Positions 35,592 through 46,349 of a stretch of 64,000 nt of DNA are shown here, piece after piece. Source of the DNA: Polytrichum commune (taxonomy: Eukaryota > Streptophyta > Polytrichopsida > Polytrichales > Polytrichaceae). The position numbers and the translations under genes were made by a program. Positions within the stretch are counted from its first letter, which is position 1; each line of letters starts with the position of its first letter. The notes beneath the pieces were generated by a model that did not search any database, was not told the origin of the DNA, and worked only from the letters and a program-made list of their open reading frames with translations. The DNA lies in assembly GCA_950295325.1 (NCBI GenBank), contig OX485805.1:54150758-54214757 (forward strand), read 5' to 3'.

Positions 35592-36445
35592 GCTTTTCAA
35601 TCCGGTTTTTACAAATATTTCATTGTAGATTTTCTAGTGCAACACAAGGTTTTTGGTGTAACTATAAGCGGCAAAAGTTGGAGAACATGAAAAACAAACC
35701 AAATAACACCCACGTGCCTTAATTGAATATATCCCATTCATTCGGTCAACACAGTTGGCAGGACCTAAGGTAGATATATGGACAACAATGAAAATAAGAT
35801 GATTTGACCAAAAAGAGTGGATTAAAATTTGTGCAACATGTTTCAATGATGGAGTAGAGGAAATGATGAGGAATTCAAGTTGTTTCATAATTTAATTCTA
35901 GTAAATAATTAGTTATATTTTTTTCAAAGAAGCAAGTAAGTTCAACCCCCTACTTGTATTATAGAGTCTCCCTAATTTGAGCATCAAAATATCATACTCT
36001 GCATACGAATGCACACAAAATGGCTAACTCAATGGAACCCAAAAGTGATCGCAAGTGGTGTGAAATAGCACTTATTTGGTGAATCATTGCATCCAACCTA
36101 TCATTGCATTCTTTTCATGCCGCCACTTTTAGAATTAGCCATTTTGGGTCCATACAAAAATCATTCTACCCCTTAGTCTATTGCACTAGTCGTGGTCATT
36201 CATTGTTTTCAGTTTTTCTACCTTATGTATTCACTTAAGGATTTGATGTACATGCACTTCTGATAACCACAACTTAATTTTGAATATGATTCTTGTTGGT
36301 GTTTCATCAAATATTTACTAGTAATGAAACACAAAGTTGAAAAGGCAAGCTAATCCAAAGAAGGAGAGCAAGAAAAATGAGCCACTTAACACCCACATAC
36401 CTTATGTTAGGTATGGACACGCCTAATCATTATAGAACGTTCAAT
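35592..36445. other. Non-coding AT-rich stretch
   Basis: No gene is recognised. The longest frames are short and lack any recognisable composition or motif. Confidence 0.3.
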
Positions 36446-36453
36446 AGTGTAGC

Positions 36454-39021
36454 TAGGCCTTGGAAAGGTGGGGTAAAAGGTAACCTGGTAATCTGTCCAT
36501 GCCTACCTCTACCTTACACTTACCTTACCTTGATGGTCCATGTCTACCTCTACCTTTTAACCCCTCTAACGGGTAATTCACACTTTAACGGGTATAGCAC
36601 CCATTACCTATGAATTATTCGCTACCCTACAACCTACGAGGTATTTTATTCCACATTTCATTTGGCCACGCTTTCTGTCTGCACATGTTTCAGGCGAGAT
36701 TGACCTCGAAGACCAAGTCTTTGAACCACCCATTAAACATGACGATAACGCCGTCATCCAAGATCTCCTCCTCCTAGCTGTCTTGCTCAATCTCAATCGC
36801 CTCAACAAAGGTGTTAATCTCAGCTTCATCGCCAATACCACTGTCCTTTGCCACCTAAGCGTGATTCGCCGGTAGCGCAATGGCGTGTGAGTTGGTCCAC
36901 GACCGCATGCACATTGTCTTGACGAACACGTTAGACCATAGCGATTGCCGAGCACTCGTAAATTCTCAACCCACCGGGTTGTTCACGCACTCCTATGGCA
37001 TCGACGTCGTTGGTGACCCAAGGTAGTCTGCTACCATTTGGTAGTGCGATGGCAACATGTCTTTGCGGGTTGTCCACCACTGCATCACATCAATGAATGT
37101 GCTTGCACTGACGATGCCCATGTTGAGATACTAATCGACCGCATCGCCACTCACGACGGCGCCGTCTTGTGGCTACTCAAACATGGCTGTGAAGAGCAAG
37201 TTGGTTTGTGCCGGTTGAGGCGCCGGGGTGGCCATGATGCCCGAGTAATGGCGCTGTAGCACATTGCAGATCGTGTTGGTCGGAGTGCTCATCACCGTTA
37301 GATCCAAAGACCTCGGTAGCTACGAGTCCAGGTACGCCACCATAGTGACTGGCTCTTGAACGAGAACCTTCTCGTACCACTACAACGTCTCCTTCATGCT
37401 AGCCGCCATGAGGTTGCCGTCGATGGCCTGGAGCGCCGCCTCTTCACATTCACAATGCTTGATGAGGTGTGTGATCGATGCCGCCACCAGATCCAACGAT
37501 GTTTTGTGATCTGCCGCCAATGACTTTATGACATGATGGGGCATGTGCAGGAAGGCGGTCATGGCGCCAATACGGGCCCATTGTTCATCCGACAACGCAC
37601 CAATGCTGATGTCGTCCACATGTAGGGCCATGATTAGGTCTAGCCAGATGTGTTTGTTGATCGCATCACTGCCCATTTCATGGGTTGAATTCCATCGTGT
37701 TGGTGAAACCTAGTGCATGGGTTCCTTGCTTGCGAGACCGGCGAGCTCTGCCTTGTGCATGTATGCATGACGCACAGTCTTGTTGTGACGGATGCTGACC
37801 AACACCTGCCGCAACGACCCGTTGATGTCCTTGATGGGCGCCAACACCTTCAGGACGCAAAGTTGGACCGAATCATCCGCGCACCAGACGTGGTTGCACT
37901 TACACATTTTCTCGTAGCCAATGGCGGCGTTGATAAGCTGGAATATGTGTTTGACGACACTAATCACATCCAAACCATTGTCACTCGCCACGTTGAGCAA
38001 ACATATCAAAATGTTGCACATTTTCTTCAGGTGGTTGACCAACGAGCACTTGATGTGCGCGCCAATGCCATGACCATTGGCAACGTCAATAATCATCAAA
38101 AACAACCTTTTCGATGAGGTTGAAGACGTGTCCATCCAGTGTGTCGTCACGTAATAGAACCCCTTCAGGTTCCGACTCAACTGATTGTCCAAGGTCAACA
38201 AGATGGTGACATCTAGCTTGTTGAATAACGACTCCAGTAAGGGCTCCGCAATGTGGAACAACTTGATAATGCGTCAAATGATTGTTCGAGTGACGGGGGA
38301 ACATACATGTGGGTCAGCAATGTGATCAACTGTTTGAACCGCTCACCACCAGCCGCGCGTAGCGCGATATCGCCGCCAACAACATAGTTGTCAATGGTGT
38401 TTTCAAACTACCACAAAACATGGTTCGAGAATCCGACTGTTTGCAAAGTCAACTGGACCACGACTGAGGTTTGCTTGGATGACGCATTGTTGCTCCCATG
38501 TGAGGACACATTGTGGATCTTCTACAAGTGTGCCTTCTAGCCCAAGTAGTTCGTGCAACTTGAGAACCACTTGCGGCAGAGCAAACACTGCAGTTTGCCT
38601 TTCTCGCTGGCGGCATTCATTGTCTTCTGCCCACTTGTGCGTGTGTTCCTAGGGGAAATTGCCACATGCGCATTTGCGCTTGTGTCGACCAATGGCCAGC
38701 GGGGCGACCACCTGAACAACATCTTTGTCGTCCATGTCGATGGTCATTATGTCAACTGAAAAGCAATTCAAAGATTTGGTGTGATCAACGCCCAACGAAT
38801 CAAGGGGCTCATGGTCGAAGCCCGAGTTGTGCGATCGACATAAGTCCTATTCGAACTGCGTGGCGGACTTCCGGTTTATAGAGAAATTACTGGGTAAACT
38901 TGCCGTTGCTACCTCAACCCTATCCTCTACCTTTTCCCATGGTCATATCCTTACCTATACTCTCTACCCTACACCTTTACCCGGGTAAAAGGGTAACTTT
39001 ACCCTACCCTGCGGAGGCTTA
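36454..39021 (-). mobile_element. 2.57-kb hAT transposon, full length but decayed
   Basis: The left terminus is TAGGCCTTGGAAAGGTGGGG and the right, on the minus strand, TAAGCCTCCGCAGGGTAGGG. They are imperfect inverted repeats followed by further shared TTACC motifs. The 8-bp duplication AGTGTAGC flanks both sides exactly (36446-36453 and 39022-39029), the signature of hAT insertion. The interior carries a minus-strand hAT transposase relic, so this was probably an autonomous copy. Confidence 0.88.
36690..38750 (-). pseudogene. hAT transposase pseudogene (BED finger to dimerisation domain)
   Basis: Order on the minus strand: a BED-type finger (QCLLCRKWF followed by a HL.KIH pair, about 38640-38510); the hAT core with LTLDNQLSRNLKGFYYVTTH, ASDNGLDV and SIRHNKTVRHAYMHK (38261-37710); an alpha-helical segment (MGSDAINKHIWLDLIMALH, 37676-37380); and a C-terminal dimerisation region with WWTTRKDMLPSHYQMVADYL, then GSPTTSM and ARQSLWSNVFVKTMCM RSW (about 37085-36880). 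Several in-frame stops, many of the TAG/TGA type, and frameshifts break it. It lies wholly inside the TSD-bounded element. Not functional. Confidence 0.8.
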
Positions 39022-39029
39022 AGTGTAGC

Positions 39030-39300
39030 ATATCAATTGAGTTCCAACCCTATAGGTGCAAGCATCCATCAAGTAGGTTCCTTGGGGTTTTTTTAAAATT
39101 GAAAATATTCAAATTTTGTTGCAATAAGTTATTGGGTTGCTTCGTGATACATTTGGTAAGAGCATAAAAAATGAAATAAAAATAACATCAATGCTTTTTA
39201 TTGCACCAAAGCCCGTGCTTCCTTACCCTAATCCCGTTTTACCAAGTGGCAAGGTAGGTGTACTTCCTACCTTTCGGGAGGTGGGCTCCTTTAAAGTAAT
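39030..39300. other. Short non-coding gap between hAT and LINE
   Basis: No gene is present. A G-run (about 39307-39316) marks the approximate low-coordinate limit of LINE-like sequence. Confidence 0.3.
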
Positions 39301-39685
39301 AATTTAGGGGGGGGGTGCCATTTGTGAGTTTTTGGTGAATTAGGTGTGGGTGCTTGGGTTCATGGGGGCAAGTTGACTGGGGTTTGGGTGTTGTTGAGCT
39401 TTTTATTTATTTAGGACAAAGTATGTGAGGTGCTTTATGCCTATTAGATGTATGTGTTTAATGAGTTTTTTGACTTCTCGAGGTGGTACTTTGAGTTTTT
39501 CTAGGGCTTCGAGTGATTGTTTGTGTACAACTTCTCATACCACTGCTATGACAACAATAAGGAGGTTAACATTCCATCCTCAGTTTACAAGGTTTGAATG
39601 AGGGGATCATATTTGTTTCTTTTCTATTCTTTTATTTTTTCTTATGGCAGTATTTGGGAATCTATTATGGCAGTAGGTGAATTCT

Positions 39686-40106
39686 CGGGGCGATCACACC
39701 CCCTTACGTTTCATAACCACGTGCAATAAAAGTTTGCTACCTTATATTATATGTCATAGTTAATTTTAAGAATTATGATAATTTTTCTACATATACATAA
39801 CCATTGATAATATATTTTTTACATTTTTTAGAAAATTTTAGTCATCTTCATTTTTGTAGTGATTGTTTTAATTCAATTATGCGTCATTCTAGTTAGAAAC
39901 GGTATGTTTTATAATAAAAAAAATCATCAAATTTGGTTATCATTTGTAATATGTAATAGATACCATGTATATCTACTCATGAAAAAAAAAGTATAAAATT
40001 TTGACCCATTTTGGTGATGCTTCATGTAAAAAGTAGGATTTTATTTTTATTTTTATTTTTTTATCACACGTTGTGTTCAACTTGACAATGAAGTGCACCC
40101 CCCGGG
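39686..40106. mobile_element. MULE-type MITE, copy 2 (10-bp duplication) inside the LINE
   Basis: It has the same body as copy 1 (35178-35582): CATTCTAGTTAGAAACGGTA, then ATATCTACTCATGAAAAAA and GACCCATTTTGGTG. The 10-mer GGTGAATTCT occurs at 39676-39685 and 40107-40116. The right end is CGGGGGGTGCACTTCATTGT on the minus strand; the left end starts CGGGGCGATCAC and is more diverged. It interrupts the C-terminal tail of the LINE pseudogene. Confidence 0.78.
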
Positions 40107-40403
40107 GGTGAATTCTATGGTGTTTGATGGCTTTGGGGGATTGGTGCATGGCTATCTATGGGGGGCCTAGTATACATATATAATATGTCGGGTCTTAGCC
40201 AGGCCATGCATGTGTTTGTGTTGGGGAGACATGTGCATTGTATTAACTATTCCAAGATTGTGATGTCTTGGGACCGGTTGTGTTGGTTGCTAGCGTTTAC
40301 TAGGGTGAAGCACCTTGTGTGTTTGTTGGATTGGAATGTGTAGGCTATTTGGTGTATTGCTTTGTTGTGTTGGGTTATGCGAAGGCTTTTTATGTGTGGG
40401 TGG

Positions 40404-41072
40404 TAGAGCCCAACATTTTCCTTTAAATTGCACCCATACCCAGACCATGCCCATCAGCAGCGACCTATGCCCACCCATGCCCACACATAGCATGACATGT
40501 GCCCACCCATGGTATTCAAATTGCGCCCATGTATTCAAAATTTATGTAATGTGTAATGTGTATTACCCGCCTACACCAAGTCTTGGTTGGATCGGACAAA
40601 TAAAAGGTCGTTCACTATCGCTGGCTTCAGCCCGGAGCGCTTCTTGGTTAGCGTATTCCCTGCATCCGAGAAGTTTGATTCCGATTTGGAGTTGGATGCA
40701 GGGATGCACAAAACCGAATGCGCCACGCGTGACATGATGGGGAATGTGGGGGCTCCTTTCAGCTTCCACCACAAGAGAATACTGAATTTAGCAGTGGTAT
40801 CCCGATTCATTGGCAATGCGAAGCTCACAACTGCAATGATCTCATTTTTTTCGAGATCAATGACCTTGTATGTCTCATACATTCTGAACTCAAGCTCAAT
40901 ACATGCGTCGAAGTTGCTAACAACTACTATCTCAACCCCATTGTCATGAATCTCTTCTAGCCCATGCTCACCCATGAACAATAATATCGAACCCATGCCC
41001 ACCCATGAACAATAATATCGCACCCATGCCCACCCAAAACCCATGGGCATGGGCACCCAATGTAGGGCTTTG
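40404..41072 (-). mobile_element. 669-bp internally deleted hAT element inside the LINE
   Basis: The left terminus TAGAGCCCAACATT and the right terminus CAAAGCCCTACATT (minus strand) are inverted. GTGGGTGG is duplicated on both sides (40396-40403 and 41073-41080), the 8-bp size of hAT. Both subterminal regions carry many copies of CCCATGCCCACCCAT (40438-40515 and 40957-41050), possible transposase binding sites. Only the last transposase exon is retained. Confidence 0.85.
40571..41072 (-). pseudogene. hAT transposase C-terminal dimerisation exon
   Basis: The minus-strand frame ends at 40571 and gives ILLWWKLKGAPTFPIMSRVA, then SVLCIPASNSKSESNFSDAG and LTKKRSGLKPAIVNDLLFVR. This is the hAT C-terminal dimerisation domain (hAT_C), with Asn where SER.FS is usual. 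The stretch upstream in the frame (GVEIVVVSNFDACIELEFRM) may belong to the preceding transposase part. The BED finger and catalytic core are missing. The open frame continues to 41107 only by running through the element end into the LINE. Confidence 0.8.
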
Positions 41073-41475
41073 GTGGGTGGGTGCAAATGAAGAGTAGGTG
41101 TGGCCACGTGTCAATTTTGTGGTTTGGGCAAAGTGTGCAATTGGGGTTGGGATATGTTAGTGGTTATTAGATGTTCTTTCAATGGTTTCCCATGTATTGG
41201 GCGTATCGGAAATTTAAGGTTTTTGTAATTTGTGCATTAGATATGCGTGAGGCTTTTCCAGAAGTGGTTTGAGAGTTTTTGATTGATTTATCATTAGACA
41301 CCCATTTGTCAACATAAGTGAATTCGGATTTTGCAATTCGTAGTTCTTGTTCGCGGTGATATTTGTTTATGTATGTTTGGAGGTTGTGGATTTCTCCATG
41401 ATGTTTGTTTGTTGGGATTTTGTTGAGCCAATACAGTATTATGTGTGCGATGTGTCTGCAAGGTATGGGGGGTGG

Positions 41476-41760
41476 TTAGTTGTGGGTGGTTCCTTTGTTT
41501 GCTAGTTGGTATGCGATTTCATTGCTCGAGATTCCAGTGTGTGCTCTAAATTTTTGTATTGCTATGTTGAGTTTGGTACACAAAATTTGGTGGACTATGG
41601 CTAAGATAGGTAGTTTGTTGGGGTCTGCAATATGGAGGTCATTATTTGGACTACATACTCTTGGACCGAGAATGCTTTCTATGCCGTGTTTGTTCGGCAA
41701 TGTGAAAGAACTATTTGTGTATATGCATTGTTGTGGGTTGTATTTGGAGGTATTTATATG
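41476..41760 (-). pseudogene. LINE RNase H domain remnant
   Basis: The frame contains CIYTNSSF, where the family has YTDGS, and FRAHTGISSNEIAYQLANKG, where the family has H.GI.GNE.AD..A. Two catalytic Asp positions are therefore replaced (by Asn and Tyr), and the central segment is shorter than usual. Confidence 0.7.
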
Positions 41761-43899
41761 GTAGAGCATGTCAGGGTGGGGGGTTGCATTACTACATAAG
41801 GTTGATGGGGTGGTTTTGAGGATTGTATGCCATGGTTTTATGAAATTGACTATGCAATATATAGGTGTGGGTTGTGTGGGGTTGGTTTTCACATGTGTGT
41901 TGTAAGTTCCAAGATGTTGGCTATGAGGTTTTGAATTAGTTGTTGGTTTTCTAGACGGGTTCTTTGGTTGTGGATGCATATTATTAATGTGTATTGTTTT
42001 CATGTTGGTGTAGGTATTGGGGCCATTTTGGTGTGGGGTTGTATTCTAAGGTGTTTGGGGGGATGGTGAGGATTGGATGCATATCTTTGTGTGTTTCTAG
42101 GATTTATTGGGCGTGGTGGTTGCATATGATTATGGTTGTGGTGGAGGGGTCTTCTTTGGTGGCCATTCTTGCCCAATGGATGGATTCTATGGTGGATTTA
42201 TGGTCAGGTGGGCGCATTATTCCGACACCCATTCATTTAGAGGATTTTGCTAGTCCAAATGAGCTGAAGATAATGTCGTGATTGCGTGGCAAGTTGTATT
42301 GTGTGAGTTGTGTTGGGCTTGTAAGTGGAGGAGTAGTACAATTGTGTGATTTGGTAGGCCTCTATTAATATGTTTGATGTAGATGGGTGGAGTGTTTGGT
42401 GGTTGTTGTTGGGTTGTAATTTTTTGGTTTCTTCTTTGGTAAGACTGTGATGTATCTTTAAATTAGCCAAAGTATTTCGGTGGCAAAGTCTTGTGGGGGT
42501 GGTTAGAGGAAGCTAGCCATATGATGTGTTTTATTTTGTGTGAATCTCTGCCATAGCCACTGGAGTCTTGTGAGTGGGGTGGAGATGATGTGTGCTCCCG
42601 TGTGGTCAAATATGTGCGTGTTCGGTCTTTAGATTTGGATAGTGGGTTAATGTATGTGGATGTCTTTATCCGGGTTGCATTATTTGATGTTCAAGGCTAA
42701 GTGTGGGGTTTCTATAGGGGGTTTGATGAATCTCCGATCTTTGGATTGGGAGAAATTGATACACAAGTCATAAGTGGCTAATGTGTGTTTATTGTATGTG
42801 TCTTGTGGTCTAAGGTGATGTTGTATGTGTGGAGAAGTTGGGACTCTCCTACCCATTTGGTGGTGACCGGGGTTGTGTTCCATTGGCATCGGTAGGATTT
42901 CTTGATGGCTTGGGATCCCATTTATCTTTGCGGGAGGTGGTTTCTATGCCGGTGATGAGATGTATTTGCTTTTTGACGTGTTGATTGTCATTATTGGTGT
43001 TTAGATCGGGCATTGGTTTTTGTGTTGGGGGTGGGGATAGGACTTTAGTTTGTTGTAAGGCTTATGTGGTTAGTTTTTGGGAGGCTTTGAATTTGATTTG
43101 AATTTTTGTGGGGATAAGATATCCTGGGTGGTTAGGTTTTGGATTTGGGTGATGGTGGTGGTGGTGGTGATGCTATACATGCGGAGTTTGTTGAGGTATT
43201 TGGTGGCATTATTTTTCTCATCTTGAGAGAATAACGTGTATTGGGGTGCATGTTTCCAAGCGAGTTCGTGACATGTTTGTTGTATTGAGAAATCTTTATT
43301 GGTGGTAATATGAATATTTCATATTCTCTTTCTAGTCAAAACATGTTGCAAGCAATGGGTGATCATGAGCATGCTTGATAGCGAGATTGGGGAGGTGTTG
43401 TGATCCTCCATATTTAGCGGTGATGTGTTTGGTTAATGCTTGGTAGCTAGGTCAGTGAGTGCAAATAATAATAGTATAGTAATAGGGATGTTGTGTCGAT
43501 GTTATCTTCCTCAATGAAAAGTTGGGTGAGAATATTTTGTTGTGTTTTTGAGGGTGTTGCATATCTCTTTGGTGATTTATCTCTAATTTATGGATGTTAG
43601 ATTTGGAGAGAGGGATTGCATAGTAGGCATAAGCTTTGTCTAGTTTGATGATGGTGTTAAGAATGTGAATTTTGTTTAATGGTGGTAGGTGATGTCATGA
43701 GTTGTTTGCTTTGCTTTATTTTATTTTATCCATTGTTATGTCTCTTTGCGATTTCCGTTTGAGTGAGGGGACAAGATGTATGCCTATGTATGTGTAAGCT
43801 TCACTTTGGGATAGGGTGGGGAAGGGTTTGTTTTTTAATAGGATACTTTGGGCTTGTATGTAGGCTTTGAATACATTTGGTTTGATTTTAGATTTGTTG

Positions 43900-44484
43900 G
43901 GGCTTCTAGTGATGGCGCATTTGGTTAAGGTTTAGGTCTAGCCGAGAATTTTTGTAATTTGTGGATTTGTGGTTGTATGATTGCTAAATTGTTTGTGATG
44001 ATGGCTAGATCATAGGCATTGGTTGTGGCGTTACATGTGGTTGTGGAGTATTAAAATGATATCACTTTTTAATTTTTTTTTCTAACCACTATAAAAGTGG
44101 ATTTAGGAAGATGATAAAGAGGTATGGGCTAAGTGTGTTGCCTTGTATAATACCTCTGTTGATATGGATGGATAGTGTGCCACTGAAGTGGTTGCCATGG
44201 AAAGAGGTGGTGGAATCTATGTAGATGTTACCGATTATTTCTATTGTGTCTTTGAGGTAGCCTAGGTCTTCCATTAGGGCGAGCAATCTCACATGGTCCA
44301 TGAAGCCAAAAGCATTTCTAAAATCAAATTTTGTAAGGTAAATGTCATTATTTATGAGTTTAATGTCTTCCAACGCAACAATGGTAATTTGTAATTGTCT
44401 TGTGGTGTTTCTTTGTGGTCTAAACCCTTCTCGGCTAAAGTGTAGTATTTGTGTTTTTTCAATGTAGCTTGTAAGGATGGGCAT
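43900..44484 (-). pseudogene. LINE reverse transcriptase domain remnant
   Basis: The 44484-44089 frame shows FSREGFRPQRNTTRQLQ, YLTKFDFRNAFGFMDH (first catalytic Asp region), then NRGIIQGNTLSPYLF. After a frameshift, the YADD-box region at about 44018-43995 reads NAYDLAIIT, lacking two residues of the expected YADD. The active site is therefore destroyed. Confidence 0.8.
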
Positions 44485-46349
44485 GAGGTTGCTAGTGTAG
44501 AATTTGTAGATATTGTTGGCTAGGGCTATGGGTCCATGACTATTGAGTAATTAGGGGTCGTCTTTCTTGTGGAGAAGTATGGTTTTGTTGTGTTTCTAGT
44601 ATCTTGGAATGTTCTCTTTGGAGATAGCATTGTAAGAAAATAGGAAGAACATGTCATGGAAGGTTGTGGGTAATGCTTTGAGGATTTCATTGGGGATGTT
44701 ATCATGGCCCGATGTTTTTCCTCTTGCTAGTTTTTTGAGGTTGTTATTGAAGACTTCTCTAGTGATGTTTTTGGATAAGGTGGCATTTTTGGGGCCTTTT
44801 ACCTCAAGGATGAGGCCATCTAGGCCATGCCAAGGGTGTTTTCTGACAACATACTAGCATACTGAGGGGTGATCGGTAGGGTCGTTGCATATAGGGGCTT
44901 GTCTTTGGAAGGAGGTTTGTTATAAGCACCATATTTTTGGGCAATGTCTTGAGGGTGTGTAAGGATGTTGTTGTTTGTGTCTTTGAGGCAATCTAGAGAT
45001 GTGTTGGTGGTTGGTTTGAAATTTTTTACATATTGTTTTGAATCTATTGTTTATTATAATTGTGTATGTGGTCATGGCTCTTAAACAATTTATAGTTGTT
45101 TGTTTAGAGGTGATTTTGCAGGCTTCTATCTTGGCAATCCGTCCTTTGTTGGCAAGTTCACTGACCCATTGTTGTACTGTTAAGTTATCTCGTGGGATGG
45201 GTGGTAGGATGATATTTGTGAGGGTTTGTAGTTGTATGTCTGGGTGGGTAATCCAAGTGGGGTAGAATTGGGTGTTGATTATGTGTACGGCTTTCCTTAT
45301 GAGGAGGTATGTTTTCAAATGTTGCTTCCAAACTTTTTTGTTGTTTGTGGGAAATAAAACATCCTTAATGGCGGGTGCAATGTAGGGAGAGGGGGGCTTG
45401 TTTGTTTATACATGTTTCATCGATGCAAGTACCAAGTATGTTTATGATGTCTTGGAATTTGTCTTAAGCATATTCCCATTCGGTGGAGGTTATTGATGGG
45501 TTTTGTAGAGTTGTGGTTAGTCGATGTGATTCTAGATTGGTGGCTTCTTGGAACTTAATGAGGAGTGTTTAGTGTTATGAGGATCAAGAGGCTAAGGAGA
45601 GTGAGAGAAAATATAGATGTGTTGGGCTCTTTGAGGATGTTGTGTTGGTTATATGATGAGTGATGCAAGTGTGTAAGTCATTAAGAAGTGTCTTTTTGTG
45701 CAAGAGTATGTTTTTGGTAATGGGTTTAGGATGGATAGTATCAAAACAAGTCTTGTATGTGTGGGGATTTGTGCAATTTGTACGCTTTATTATAATGAGG
45801 GTAGAGGAAACAAACAATCAAGAGTGCACACATACTAAGCAAAGTGGCCCATTGTGATGGTATTGGTGAGGAGCTATTTATTAAGAGGGTTGTAGCTTTG
45901 ATGGAGGTTTTGTGGGTGGTTGTGTTGAGGTGGATTGTGGTAGCCGGGTGGAGCTTGAAGTTGGAGTGGATGGTCACCCATGTGTGTGGATGTGCTAGGG
46001 CCTTGTTAATTGGAGGTGGGGAGGCGTTGGTAGAGGCTAGGGAGAGACATGGCAAGGTTTTGAGTGATTGCATGCATCCTTTGTTGGGATAATTGGAATT
46101 CTGTAATCATATAACCTATGAATTCTTGTATGTTGACAGCATGGTGGATGATGTTGTCAGTGGCTGCATCAACTTTAATGTTGGTATTATAATTGTTGTC
46201 GGTGGTGAGTTGTGCAAGCTTGCCATCGAGCTTCTCTTCCCACTCCCACATGGATTTGCTGAAGAGGGTTTTGGTGAGGGCGGAAATTGGTGTTGGCATC
46301 ACTATGGCCTCAAGACAACGGGTCCCATGCGCATACCCTTGTTTAAAAC

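Larger units (their letters stand above)
39300..46330 (-). pseudogene. Decayed LINE ORF2 (RT + RNase H), split by two insertions
   Basis: Minus-strand coding relics run from about 46.3 kb down to about 39.3 kb. They comprise an N-terminal/linker part (46302-46006 and 45318-44920), reverse transcriptase (44484-44089 and on to about 43.9 kb), RNase H (about 41760-41476), a Cys-x2-Cys finger tail (NCTLCPNHKIDTWPH, about 41110) and a C-terminal tail past 40.3 kb to about 39.4 kb (YDPLIQTL, QQWYEKLY). Two later insertions interrupt it: a MULE-type MITE at 39686-40106 and a 669-bp hAT at 40404-41072. Sequence on both sides of each continues the LINE. No convincing apurinic endonuclease domain is visible. 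Many stops and frameshifts make it inactive. Confidence 0.7.
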
